Of a stretch of DNA of 37,150 nucleotides, positions 1 through 7,662 are shown piece after piece. Source of the DNA: Holosporales bacterium (GTDB taxonomy: Bacteria; Pseudomonadota; Alphaproteobacteria; RUG11792); the NCBI GenBank assembly GCA_031289695.1, contig JAITPA010000018.1:1-37150 (forward strand), given 5' to 3'. Each line of letters begins with the position of its first letter. Position 1 is the first letter of the stretch. A program made the translations under genes and the position numbers. The notes beneath the pieces are model-generated. The model had not been told where the DNA came from. It did not search any database and worked only from the letters and a program-made list of their open reading frames with translations.

Positions 1-155
1 TTGTCTCATCGCCTATGCAAGGCATAGCCTTAGCGTATCACAATTTCATTAATATTCTCCTAATATTAACCAGTCTTTAATTAGTTTTTTGCACCCCCTG
101 TGGCACAAGAGAGACACTCCTTTCATGGAGGCTCGGGCGAAACTCCAATGAAGAT

Positions 156-527
156 TTACTCAAACTCTTCCACGCGCTTTTTCTCTGATATACGAGAGCT
201 CTTGCCAGTCCTCTGTCTTAGGTAATACAGCTTCGCCCGCCTCACTCTACCATGCTTTATAACTTCAATTTGGATGTTCGGCGAGTAAAGATGAAACAAC
301 CTCTCGACTCCCTCTCCGCTTGCAATTTTTCTAACTTTAAACGAGGAATTGATTCCGCCATTTTTCCTCGCTATCACGACCCCCTCGAAAGACTGCATTC
401 TCTCACGAGTTCCTTCAACAACCTTCACAAGGACTTTAACCGTATCACCAGCCCGAAATTTTCTTATCCGCCTATCTGCAGTAAGTCTTCTGATATTTTC
501 CCTATCAATCTGTTCTATCAAATTCAT
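156..527 (-). CDS. rplS: 50S ribosomal protein L19
   Basis: This is ribosomal protein L19 of the large subunit, which sits at the 30S-50S interface. The 123-residue product is close to the usual 115-120 residues. It carries the family core: a basic N-terminal part, the stretch [14 protein letters not shown] (about residues 43-56), [14 protein letters not shown], and the C-terminal [18 protein letters not shown]. The ATG at 527 is preceded by a strong ribosome-binding site (AAGGTGG on the minus strand). It is the last gene of a run tolQ-tolR-tolA-trmD-rplS and follows trmD by about 35 bases. The trmD-rplS order is classical; in most bacteria rpsP and rimM come before it, whereas here the tol genes do. 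No clear stem-plus-T-run terminator is visible below position 156. Identification is secure. Confidence 0.97.
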   Translation of the reverse strand: MNLIEQIDRENIRRLTADRRIRKFRAGDTVKVLVKVVEGTRERMQSFEGVVIARKNGGINSSFKVRKIASGEGVERLFHLYSPNIQIEVIKHGRVRRAKLYYLRQRTGKSSRISEKKRVEEFE

Positions 528-562
528 AAAACCACCTTATCTAAAAAAACAATCGGTACCAG

Positions 563-1279
563 TCACTCTCGACCAACTTCGTACTTCATCCACAAATCAG
601 GACGAACTTCTTGAGTGATCCGCTTTGCCTGTTCTTTTTGCCAGAGGGCTATTTCCCTGTGGTTACCAGACAGCAGAACAGAAGGTACATTATCCCCATT
701 CCAAACCGCAGGTTTAGTGTACTGCGGATGCTCGAGAAGATCAACCGAAAAACTTTCATTCTCCGTGGATGCAGCGTTGTTCATGATTCCAGGAACCAAA
801 CGTAAACATGAATCTATAACTACCATCGCCGGAAGTTCTCCTCCAAACAACACATAGTCTCCTATGCTGATTTCCATCATTCCGTAATTAGTTTTCCAAT
901 AATCTATAACCCTTTGGTCTACTCCTTCATACCTTCCGCAGAGAATTACTATTCCTCTGGGGATAGTAGGAGTCATTATGTTCCTTACCACTTTGTTTGA
1001 AAATACAACACCCCTTGGAGTCATAAATAAAATTTCCGGTTTTACGTCATAGTTTGAAATCGCTGATTGGAGGGCCATATGAACTACATCTGGTTTCATT
1101 ACCATTCCTGCTCCTCCACCATACGGAGAATCATCGACTGTATGATGTTTATTCGTTGCATAATCTCTTATATTGATAGTTTTTAAATCCCAAAGCTTTC
1201 CTAGTGCCTTGCCACTTAAGCTGAATTCCAATGACCCAGGAAACATCTCGGGAAAAATAGTCAATATCGTTATTAGCAT
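563..1279 (-). CDS. trmD: tRNA (guanine-N1)-methyltransferase TrmD
   Basis: TrmD methylates guanosine 37 at N1, next to the anticodon of several tRNAs, using S-adenosylmethionine, and so prevents +1 frameshifting. The product from the ATG at 1279 is 238 residues. It starts MLITILTIFPEMF, matching the usual TrmD start, and shows DDSPYGGGAGMVMKPD, MTPRG and the knot-forming segment LCGRYEGVDQRV ... ISIGDYVLFGGELPA. The frame is open upstream to 1324, but the extra residues (MERPRVELQ...) do not belong to the family and lie inside tolA. The chosen ATG overlaps the tolA stop in a TGATG arrangement, which suggests translational coupling. Rated very likely. Confidence 0.96.
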   Translation of the reverse strand: MLITILTIFPEMFPGSLEFSLSGKALGKLWDLKTINIRDYATNKHHTVDDSPYGGGAGMVMKPDVVHMALQSAISNYDVKPEILFMTPRGVVFSNKVVRNIMTPTIPRGIVILCGRYEGVDQRVIDYWKTNYGMMEISIGDYVLFGGELPAMVVIDSCLRLVPGIMNNAASTENESFSVDLLEHPQYTKPAVWNGDNVPSVLLSGNHREIALWQKEQAKRITQEVRPDLWMKYEVGRE

Positions 1280-2094
1280 CAGAACATATCTTTCGGATTG
1301 AAGCTCAACTCGAGGTCTTTCCATTCCTCGTATTTATCCTCTGGAATCGGTAGTGGATTACACGCAGGATCTAGAACAGCCCTCACTGCGTTCTCAGCTG
1401 CTATTTTGAAGTTTGAATCTGTCTTCATTCTATTGGTATCTACAACATCAGCTTTTTTGACATTGCCACTTTTATCGAGTTCCATTTTGATGTCAACGAC
1501 AAGCTCTTCGGCATTTTTTAACCCAGCTGGAAAGTGCCAACATTTCCTTATTGTTTGCCTAATTAAATCGATTTGAGTTGCCGTTAGAGTATCGCCAATT
1601 TCCTCTGCTTTAATCCCGCCGTTTTCGTTCTCATCATTCGCCACTGCGCTGTTCAAGAGACTATCGAAAGACTTCTTTGCCGCCTTTTTGTTGACCTGTT
1701 TTTTCTTGTTGTTTTTATTAAGGTTCACAACAGCTTTGCCATTCGGTTTAGGATTTTGCTTGGGTTTTGGCTTATTTTCAGGTTTTTTTGGCTTCTGTTT
1801 TTTTTCGATCTTCACGGTCTTTTCATTTTTTTGCTTCGAAGGTTCTTTTTCGGGAGACTGCAATTTTTCAGGAGATTGCGACTTTTCTGGAGACTGAGAT
1901 GGAGTTTTACTAACCCTCCCCTCGGTCTCAGATAACACCGGCGCTTTACTCGCCTGCCCTATATCAACGTAATCGAAGACAACAAATCCAGAATCTTTTA
2001 TTTTGTGAGAAAACATATCGCCAAAATTAAGATAAGAAATAGCTATTATTATTGCATGTAAAATTAACGAAATTAATAAAGCAATACTTTTCAT
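1279..2094 (-). CDS. tolA: TolA-like periplasm-spanning protein
   Basis: TolA links the inner-membrane TolQ-TolR motor to TolB and Pal at the outer membrane and helps constriction of the envelope at division. The 271-residue product has one N-terminal membrane helix (about residues 4-22). A long Lys/Pro/Glu-rich linker follows, with three near-identical SPEK units (about residues 68-83) and many KPKP-type stretches. The C-terminal domain (about residues 170-271) resembles the TonB/TolA C-terminal fold and contains IRKCWHFPAG and a run ending in ELSFNPKDMF. The start codon overlaps the tolR stop as ATGA, and the stop overlaps trmD as TGATG. Position after tolQ and tolR supports TolA over TonB. 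Linker sequence is poorly conserved, so the call rests on architecture and context. Confidence 0.88.
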   Translation of the reverse strand: MKSIALLISLILHAIIIAISYLNFGDMFSHKIKDSGFVVFDYVDIGQASKAPVLSETEGRVSKTPSQSPEKSQSPEKLQSPEKEPSKQKNEKTVKIEKKQKPKKPENKPKPKQNPKPNGKAVVNLNKNNKKKQVNKKAAKKSFDSLLNSAVANDENENGGIKAEEIGDTLTATQIDLIRQTIRKCWHFPAGLKNAEELVVDIKMELDKSGNVKKADVVDTNRMKTDSNFKIAAENAVRAVLDPACNPLPIPEDKYEEWKDLELSFNPKDMF

Positions 2095-2546
2095 TTTCTC
2101 CGCTTTTTGCTACTTTGCTCTATTTTACTGTTCTGTGCTGCATGGGCTTCAGATATCAAAGAAACTTTACATGCTCCGGATGAAGATATGATTCCCATTA
2201 TTTCCATTATCCTACCGTATGGCAGATCTTTATCCCCCCTAACATATATCGTATCACTTTTGCCATTTGCCAATATTAATGGTAATTTTTGAATCAGCTC
2301 CTGGAGAGTGATATTTGCTTCTTCTACATAAATCTCCGAATCCTTATCGATGGTGACGATAATTGGTGGGGTTTTAGATTCGTTGAGAGAAGCAGCTTCT
2401 GTTTTTGGGAGATCAACTGGAACTCCGACATTAAGCATCGGCGCAGTTATCATAAAAATAATAATCAGAACTAGCATAACCTCAACGAGCGGGGCAACGT
2501 TTATGCACACCGATGGCTGTTTTCTTCTCTGTTTCCTAGCGCTCAT
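2091..2546 (-). CDS. tolR: TolR (ExbD/TolR family proton-channel subunit)
   Basis: TolR is the single-helix partner of TolQ in the proton-driven Tol motor. The 151-residue product has a basic N-terminus, one membrane helix at about residues 18-38 (PLVEVMLVLIIIFMITAP) and a periplasmic domain with the family features VDLP, PIIVTIDKD and RGDKDLPYGRIMEIM. The residue expected to be the essential membrane aspartate (Asp23 in E. coli TolR) is glutamate here (Glu22). The C-terminus ends in a basic tail (SSKKRRK). The start overlaps the tolQ stop by 11 bases and the stop overlaps tolA by 4 bases. ExbD is an alternative name by sequence, but the adjoining tolA favours TolR. Confidence 0.92.
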   Translation of the reverse strand: MSARKQRRKQPSVCINVAPLVEVMLVLIIIFMITAPMLNVGVPVDLPKTEAASLNESKTPPIIVTIDKDSEIYVEEANITLQELIQKLPLILANGKSDTIYVRGDKDLPYGRIMEIMGIISSSGACKVSLISEAHAAQNSKIEQSSKKRRK

Positions 2547-3288
2547 CGAATTGCCTCGATATTACAGAACCGAACTCCTCGGCAAATGTCTCTAGTCTGT
2601 TGATGTATCTGTTAACATCGTTCATGAGTTTGTTATAGCCAACGGCAGCGGGAATCGCTGCGATAATTCCAATGGCAGTCGTAAAGAGAGCTTCCGATAT
2701 AACGGGAGCTACTGTAGCTATGTTCGTGCTTTGTTGCAGAGCTATCGCCTTGAAGCCATTTAGAATACCAAGCACAGTTCCAAACAATCCGAGGATAACT
2801 CCGTTTGTTCCGAGGGATGATAGAAAACCCATATGCTTCTCGAGCTCATCTATCTCTTTGCGGATTGCAATTTGCATCGCTCTATCGACTCTTCTCTCGA
2901 GAGTTCTCGTTGCGCCAGATTCATTCGGTTGACCCTTGCCAGCAAACCTTGCCCACTCCGCCATTGCCGCACAGAAGATGTTAGACATCGGATCGAAGAC
3001 GGCGTCTTTTAAGTCTTTGTAGAGCGTCTCGAGAGGAGTACCCGACCAAAAGTTATCCTCAAAATAATCGGCATCAAGCGATAATTTTTTCAGTCTAAAA
3101 TGCTTGCCAATTATGATTGCCCAAGACCAGATCGATGCGGCAAGTAACGTCAAAACAACTAGCTTTATTATAAACCCAGCATTCCAGAACATTGAAAAAA
3201 CAGATGAATCAGCCGAATGCATTGAAGTATTCGCGACAATAGAACTTGCGGTATCCTGAACGACACCAGGCGATTGTAACTCTTCCAT
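2536..3288 (-). CDS. tolQ: TolQ (ExbB/TolQ family motor subunit)
   Basis: TolQ forms the pentameric inner-membrane channel that houses TolR and converts proton flow into movement of TolA. From the ATG at 3288 the product is 250 residues with three membrane segments. The first lies near residues 40-60 (VVLTLLAASIWSWAIIIGK). The conserved second and third helices are around LFGTVLGILNGFKAI and VISEALFTTAIGIIAAIPAAVGYN. An in-frame TTG at 3330 would add 14 residues; I prefer the ATG because the extra residues look untranslated and TolQ proteins are usually about 230 residues. No good Shine-Dalgarno is seen before either start. It is the first gene of the minus-strand run and is divergent from bamD. 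Confidence 0.94.
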   Translation of the reverse strand: MEELQSPGVVQDTASSIVANTSMHSADSSVFSMFWNAGFIIKLVVLTLLAASIWSWAIIIGKHFRLKKLSLDADYFEDNFWSGTPLETLYKDLKDAVFDPMSNIFCAAMAEWARFAGKGQPNESGATRTLERRVDRAMQIAIRKEIDELEKHMGFLSSLGTNGVILGLFGTVLGILNGFKAIALQQSTNIATVAPVISEALFTTAIGIIAAIPAAVGYNKLMNDVNRYINRLETFAEEFGSVISRQFDER

Positions 3289-3432
3289 GATTTTAAAAAT
3301 AGAAAATACCCTGTAGATACCATTATACAAGAATCAACGAATCAATCAAGAAATGGATTAGCTCACACCTTGACTTTTTTTATATATGGAAAAAAACTAA
3401 CATTTTAGGATAACGACGTTTCGATCAAAATA

Positions 3433-3441
3433 TGCTACAAT
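3433..3441 (+). promoter_or_regulatory. candidate extended -10 element for bamD
   Basis: The string TGCTACAAT has the TG-N arrangement of an extended -10 box. A start of transcription near 3448 would leave a short leader before the ATG at 3476. No convincing -35 box lies at the right spacing. The same TGNTACAAT form is found before gyrA and before tRNA-Val. Confidence 0.35.
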
Positions 3442-3475
3442 CTCGAATGCTGTTAGGACTGTGCGCATTGCTAAT

Positions 3476-4225
3476 ATGAACAAATTTTGGACATCAATTG
3501 CTGGATTTGCTGTTGTTTTGCTTGTTGGATGTGGCAAAGACATTGATCTCGAAGATCTGGAAAAGAAAACTCCAGAAGAGATATATACCATTGGGCAAAA
3601 AGAAATGAATGAAAGGCACTATGGAGCAGCTGTAAAAGTTTTCGATGGACTTGAACGACTACATCCATATTCTAAGCTTGTAGCCAATGCCCAGCTGAGA
3701 GCCGGTGAATGCAACTACAATTCTAAAAAATACAGCGAGGCAAGTTCTTCATTTGAAATTTTTGTAAAGACGCATCCGATACACGAGCAGGTTCCATACG
3801 CAATATATATGCTAGGACTTATAAACTATGAACAGATGCCGATTGTAGAGAGAGATCAGGATGCCACCGTCGAATCCTTGCAGTATTTAGAAGAACTTTG
3901 TGACAGATATCCCGACTGCAAATACATAAAAGACGCCAAAGAGAAAATTGTTAAACTAAGAGAACAATTAGCTGGTAGAGAGGTATACGTTGCGAGATAC
4001 TATCAGGGCAAAGAAAACTATGCCGCAGCTATAAATAGACTTAATGTAGTAATTGAACAATACAGTGATACGATCCACGCTCCGGAAGCTCTGCATCGGT
4101 TGATTGAGTGCTATGTTGCTATGGGTGAGATCGAAGAAGCGCTGCTGGTATTTGGCGTCCTGAAAAACAACCATCCAAAGTCGATTTGGACCGGACACGC
4201 CAGTGCTATTCTTCAGAAAAAATAA
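3476..4225 (+). CDS. bamD: outer membrane assembly lipoprotein BamD
   Basis: BamD is the essential lipoprotein of the BAM complex, which inserts beta-barrel proteins into the outer membrane. The product is 249 residues from the ATG at 3476. It begins with a lipoprotein signal (MNKFWTSIAGFAVVLLVGC) in which the lipobox LVGC would be cut before the cysteine. Tetratricopeptide-type repeats follow over the rest of the protein, for example YGAAVKVFDGLERLHPYS, KYSEASSSFEIFVKTHP and YAAAINRLNVVIEQY. A GTG at 3461 is in frame and has AGGA just upstream, so a five-residue longer start is possible. The gene is divergent from tolQ, and rlmB follows after 9 bases, so the two are probably cotranscribed. 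Confidence 0.93.
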   Translation: MNKFWTSIAGFAVVLLVGCGKDIDLEDLEKKTPEEIYTIGQKEMNERHYGAAVKVFDGLERLHPYSKLVANAQLRAGECNYNSKKYSEASSSFEIFVKTHPIHEQVPYAIYMLGLINYEQMPIVERDQDATVESLQYLEELCDRYPDCKYIKDAKEKIVKLREQLAGREVYVARYYQGKENYAAAINRLNVVIEQYSDTIHAPEALHRLIECYVAMGEIEEALLVFGVLKNNHPKSIWTGHASAILQKK

Positions 4226-4234
4226 CTAGGTCTT

Positions 4235-4948
4235 GTGCTGATTTATGGAACTCATGCCTGTAAGAGCGCGGTATTATCTAGGCATAATGAAATTCAGAAA
4301 ATTTATGTTCTAACTGGTAAGCCATTACCAGCATGGCTAACGAAACTTCCGCAAAATAAATTTTCATATGTCAGTGAATCTGATTTAAAAAAAATGTTAC
4401 CTCCACAGGCAGTGCACCAAGGAATTACCATCGAAGTAAATTCAGTTCAGCATTGCGATATAACAGACCTGATATCGACACCAACGAATTGCGTAATTGC
4501 CATATTGGATAATGTTATTGATCCACATAATCTGGGGGCAATCATAAGATCGGCTGCTGCATTTGGCGTATATGGGATAATTCTCCCCGAGAGATCTTCG
4601 TGCAAGATAACTGGCGTTGTGGCGAAAGCAGCTTCCGGTGGCATTGATCATGTCTCCATATTCATCGTTAAAAATTTATCGCAAACAATGAAGAAATTAA
4701 AAGAATATGGTTTCTGGATAATCGCATTTAGTGAATATGGTAATAGATATTCTAATGAAATTGATTTCAGTGGGAAGACATGTCTGGTTTTTGGTTCTGA
4801 AGGAGAAGGCATCAGGAAACTTCAATTAGCAAATTCAGACTTCGTTGTGAAACTTCCAACGAGTAATAAATTCTCTACGTTAAACGTTGCGACATCCGCT
4901 GCGATCGCTTTTTATGAAGTCTCAAGACAAAAATACACCATAAAATAA
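4235..4948 (+). CDS. rlmB: 23S rRNA (guanosine-2'-O)-methyltransferase RlmB (TrmH/SpoU family)
   Basis: This SpoU/TrmH-family enzyme most likely 2'-O-methylates a guanosine in the peptidyl-transferase region of 23S rRNA (position 2251 in E. coli). The 237-residue product has the small N-terminal substrate-binding domain (LIYGTHACKSAVLS) and the three SpoU motifs of the knotted catalytic domain: NVIDPHNLGAIIRSAAAFG, LVFGSEGEGI and LPTSNKFSTLNVATSAAIAF. Translation appears to start at GTG 4235, with AGG a few bases upstream. It lies 9 bases after bamD, so it probably shares that transcript. The exact target nucleotide cannot be read from sequence; a tRNA Gm18 methyltransferase is less likely because of the N-terminal domain. 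Confidence 0.92.
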   Translation: MLIYGTHACKSAVLSRHNEIQKIYVLTGKPLPAWLTKLPQNKFSYVSESDLKKMLPPQAVHQGITIEVNSVQHCDITDLISTPTNCVIAILDNVIDPHNLGAIIRSAAAFGVYGIILPERSSCKITGVVAKAASGGIDHVSIFIVKNLSQTMKKLKEYGFWIIAFSEYGNRYSNEIDFSGKTCLVFGSEGEGIRKLQLANSDFVVKLPTSNKFSTLNVATSAAIAFYEVSRQKYTIK

Positions 4949-5092
4949 CGGTTGCAATTTTATCGTGTATCAACTAAAATGCGAATAACAGAGCAAAAAT
5001 TCAACTTTTGAGATGCATTTTTAGAATTACATAGGTGATAATTGCTGTACAATGCGTATTAAATGATTTTTTCAGTTACGAAGGTTTTTCGC

Positions 5093-5266
5093 ATGAAAGG
5101 ACAAAGTGCCCTATTAGAAATCGCGATGAAGTTGGAGGAACATCACCACGATATAAGAGGTCTGTTGCGAAATCTAACCGAAGGATCTTCAGATAAATCT
5201 GAATACAACTGCATTCTAATACTCAACCAATATTCTATCGGAGACAACAATGCAACAGAATATTAA
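5093..5266 (+). CDS. possible small protein upstream of prmC
   Basis: This 57-codon frame starts at an ATG with GAAGG about nine bases upstream and ends 17 bases inside prmC, which would allow translational coupling. The product starts MKGQSALLEIAMKLEEHHHD and looks helical at the N-terminus. I do not recognise a family. The position before prmC is normally held by prfA, but nothing here resembles release factor 1. A TACAAT at 5048-5053 could be its -10 box. It could equally be a leader that merely carries ribosomes into prmC, or no gene at all. Confidence 0.4.
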   Translation: MKGQSALLEIAMKLEEHHHDIRGLLRNLTEGSSDKSEYNCILILNQYSIGDNNATEY

Positions 5267-6101
5267 AGAAGAAGACAGCCTAACCCTTCTTGTAAAACGA
5301 ATCATTGAAATATTCTCATTAGAATTTAATGTTAATAAAAAAGAAGTGGCTCTTTTGTTAGCGCATATAGCCGGACTATCGTATACTGAGCTGTTTTTTA
5401 TGGAATACATTAAAATTTCAGATAATAAATTTATTTCATTTATCAATGGATTACACAGGCTAGAAGCGAAAGAACCACTATCGAAAATTCTACAAAAGAA
5501 AGAATTTTATGACATCGAATTTGATACGACACGAGATACACTAGATCCAAGACCAGAAACAGAGCTAATCATTGATCTTTTTAAGAAGTATTATGGTGAT
5601 ATATCTACTGAATTGAGAATACTAGATTTGGGTTGTGGTACTGGATGCATAGGATTAACGATACTTAACCTTTATAAGAATGCATTATGCCTCTTTGTTG
5701 ATATAAGCCAAGGAGCACTTAATGTAGCTGAGACAAACTCGCAAAAACTGGATCTTCGCGGAAGGAGTTTATTTCAAATAAGCGATTGGTTTACGGATGT
5801 ATCTGGACAGTTTGATGCAATCGTGTCTAATCCACCATATATAGCTAAGGGATGTAAGGTTAGTAAGTCAGTTTTGTATGATCCCAAAGTAGCTCTTTTC
5901 GCCGGGAAAGATGGTATGGATGCCTACAAAAAAATTATTCCTGAAGCGAATGAATTTCTGAAGCAGAACGGATTGTTATTTATTGAAATTGGTCTTGGTC
6001 AAAAATCAAGGGTCACAGATTTTAATAGTAAATTATCTGTCCTGGAAGTCGCAAAAGATTTATCTGGAGTAGATAGAACAATTGTCTTTAAAAATGGATA
6101 G
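5250..6101 (+). CDS. prmC: peptide chain release factor N5-glutamine methyltransferase PrmC
   Basis: PrmC methylates the glutamine of the GGQ motif in release factors 1 and 2, which is needed for efficient peptide release. The 283-residue product has the helical N-terminal domain (about residues 1-90). The linker motif DPRPETE lies at about residues 99-105. The SAM-binding loop DLGCGTG is at 126-132, and the catalytic NPPY motif is at 194-197 followed by IAKG. Length fits the family (about 275-290). The start ATG at 5250 lies within the end of a possible small upstream gene. prfA, its usual partner, is not in the window. A tRNA-Leu gene follows after 36 bases. Confidence 0.95.
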   Translation: MQQNIKEEDSLTLLVKRIIEIFSLEFNVNKKEVALLLAHIAGLSYTELFFMEYIKISDNKFISFINGLHRLEAKEPLSKILQKKEFYDIEFDTTRDTLDPRPETELIIDLFKKYYGDISTELRILDLGCGTGCIGLTILNLYKNALCLFVDISQGALNVAETNSQKLDLRGRSLFQISDWFTDVSGQFDAIVSNPPYIAKGCKVSKSVLYDPKVALFAGKDGMDAYKKIIPEANEFLKQNGLLFIEIGLGQKSRVTDFNSKLSVLEVAKDLSGVDRTIVFKNG

Positions 6102-6137
6102 TGTTTTGGTAACCTTGTATCGCCAGATCAATTAGCT

Positions 6138-6222
6138 GCCTGCTTGGTGGAATGGTAGACACAACAGACTTAAAATCTGTCGCCTAATAGGCTTGCCGGT
6201 TCGAGTCCGGCAGCAGGTACCA
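6138..6222 (+). tRNA. tRNA-Leu (anticodon UAA)
   Basis: A complete class II tRNA can be folded. The acceptor stem is GCCTGCT with AGCAGGT (first pair G-U), and the anticodon stem ACAGA/TCTGT encloses the loop CTTAAAA. The variable arm is around CGCCTAATAGGC, and the T-arm has GGTTCGAGTCC. The CCA end is encoded at 6220-6222. The anticodon TAA reads UUA leucine codons. Confidence 0.96.
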
Positions 6223-6350
6223 ACTCTTGAGTTTGCGAAATTGAGGCAGTGTCCAGTCTTTTTCTGGCTATTGTCTAGCTTGTCACTAGGGGAGTTATGG
6301 CTTTCACTGGAAGTGATTGCCCTATAAGGATAGTAAATTTTCATATGCAA

Positions 6351-6798
6351 TCAGCGCAACGGAGATACGAAGTCCGCAGATTTTGAGTAGGCCTGAGTCT
6401 TCCTGCGAAGTCTGGCTGAACGTCGCCTCAGTACCGAATTGTACGATTCGACGAGGCATGCCTCCGATTTACTAACCAGATGATTTATTTTTTTCGAGCT
6501 TAGAACGTCTGAATATGACCAGTTTCCCTCTGTACAAACAGTTCCTGTTGTCTTGTTTTTCATCTTTTTCCATAACTTTTGGAATGTTGAGGTTGTGCCA
6601 TCTCCGACTTCAAACGCAGCAAAACGCATCCTGTTTCTGTCAACAACAGTCCATACTCTGATTTTATTTGTTTTTTCGCACATAGCTGTACAATTCATCG
6701 AGCTCAAGTACAGAAATTGTCCCAGATTTTGAAAGCTCTCCGGAAAAGTATTCAATAGGAAATACGCTGAAGGTCTTGAGAGACCTGAAGTTTCAGAA
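6351..6798 (-). pseudogene. IS1-family transposase remnant (copy 1), frameshifted
   Basis: The minus strand encodes a decayed IS1-type InsB transposase in two frames. One frame gives GTISVLELDELYSYVRKNK and then a stop near 6665. The next frame continues with KIRVWTVVDRNRMRFAAFEV, then TEGNWSYSDV, HLVSKSEACLVESYNSVLRR and ARLRRKTQAYSKS, which are the C-terminal IS1 motifs. The change of frame falls at an AAAAAAC tract (near 6667-6678). The zinc-finger N-terminus is missing. No terminal inverted repeats could be assigned with confidence, although GGCAGTGTCCAGTCTTTTT at 6245-6263 looks like a possible IS end. Confidence 0.8.
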
Positions 6799-6801
6799 TT
6801 A

Positions 6802-6970
6802 TGCAAGACCATAATCATAGATGAGATGTGGAATTTCGTTAATAGAAAAAAACAAAATTTGGATCTTGAAAGTCTGTGATCTGCTATCAAAAAGAACTAT
6901 TGCCTGGAAGATTGGCAAGCGTAATCGTAGAACTTTAAAGGAATTTTTAAAAAAAATTGGAATAAGTTGA
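6802..6970 (+). pseudogene. IS1-family transposase fragment (copy 2)
   Basis: The plus strand encodes IDEMWNFVNRKKQNLDLESL and then a stop. In the +1 frame it encodes NKIWILKVCDLLSKRTIAWK and IGKRNRRTLKEFLKKIGIS. Together these are the middle of an IS1 InsB transposase, including the first catalytic Asp region (DEMW). It has neither the N- nor the C-terminal part. The first 132 bases (6802-6933) recur at 7201-7332 with about 14 differences. Confidence 0.75.
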
Positions 6971-7031
6971 TGCAATATCTGCTAATGGAAATTAGTGTAT
7001 AACACACCCCTCATTATAAGGCGCAAAATTA

Positions 7032-7106
7032 TGGTGGTCACAACAGGGATCGAACCTGCGACAACTACGATGTCAACGTAGTGCTCTACCTCTGAGCTAT
7101 ATGACC
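7032..7106 (-). tRNA. tRNA-Val (anticodon GAC)
   Basis: On the minus strand a full cloverleaf can be drawn. The acceptor is GGTCATA with TGTGACC, the D-arm is AGCTCAGAGGTAGAGC, the anticodon stem CTACG/CGTAG encloses TTGACAT, and the T-arm is CAGGTTCGATCCCTG. Discriminator A and CCA are encoded at the end. GAC reads GUC valine codons. It sits between two direct copies of an IS1 fragment. Confidence 0.95.
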
Positions 7107-7121
7107 ATCCAAACTCAAGCT

Positions 7122-7130
7122 ATTGTATCA
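7122..7130 (-). promoter_or_regulatory. candidate extended -10 element for tRNA-Val
   Basis: Read on the minus strand, the string TGATACAAT matches an extended -10 box. It lies 16 bases upstream of the first base of tRNA-Val, which would give a leader of roughly nine bases. No matching -35 box is evident. Confidence 0.35.
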
Positions 7131-7200
7131 AAAATTTTTCATGCCTCCTATCAAAAGTTGTGGAAAAAAAGGCAATTCCAATATTTTTAAGAAAATTTTC

Positions 7201-7482
7201 TGCAAAACCATGAGTATAGATGAGATGTGGAATTTCGTTAATGGAAAAAAACAAAATTTGAATCTGGAAAGCCTATGATCTGTTGTCAAAAAGAACTATT
7301 GCCTGGAAAATTGGGAAACGTAATCGTAGAACACAGATAATTATGAGTCATTTTTTCTTGAGATTCATGAGAAACAACATTTTTCAGGCAAAGATTTAAC
7401 ATTTTCAATAGAGCAAGATAATAGCAACACGAGGCATCATATAGGTATGTTTAGACGAAGATCCAAGAAATCTCCAGCATGA
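7201..7482 (+). pseudogene. IS1-family transposase remnant (copy 3), frameshifted
   Basis: This copy starts like copy 2 (IDEMWNFVNGKKQNLNLESL, stop, then SKRTIAWKIGKRNRRT in the +1 frame). It continues further, with HEKQHFSGKDLTFSIEQDNS and NTRHHIGMFRRRSKKSPA before a stop at 7480-7482. The IEQDNSNTRH and FRRRSK segments are the C-terminal IS1 signature. The zinc-finger part is absent. From 7483 to 7662 I see no gene. Confidence 0.78.
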
Positions 7483-7662
7483 GGTTACATGTGAAATACA
7501 TGCAGAGTAAACTGCAAGGAATGTTCGTTATTATCGAGGAGCGAAGAGGTGTCGACTTTGTACTTCTTTCACAATGGATCTGCTAAAAAACCAGGTTTTT
7601 CAAGTGATACAGGAAGATACGAAGTCGGAACACTATCCGCGAGGCCCGATGATGAATAATGA

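Noticed and set aside
1-60. Short inverted repeats around GCCTATGCAAGGCATAGCC
   Set aside because: Stems are only five to six pairs, at the edge of the window, with no clear role.
3370-3386. TTGACT with nearby TATATA as promoter of bamD
   Set aside because: The two boxes are only five bases apart; the TGCTACAAT further down is better placed.
6132-6350. A 72-codon minus-strand frame
   Set aside because: Its second half is the antisense of tRNA-Leu and the rest has no motif or ribosome-binding site.
6363-7626. 12-base direct repeat AGATACGAAGTC at 6363 and 7615 as an insertion footprint
   Set aside because: The copies are too far apart and too short to exclude chance, and the first one lies within the IS1 coding remnant.
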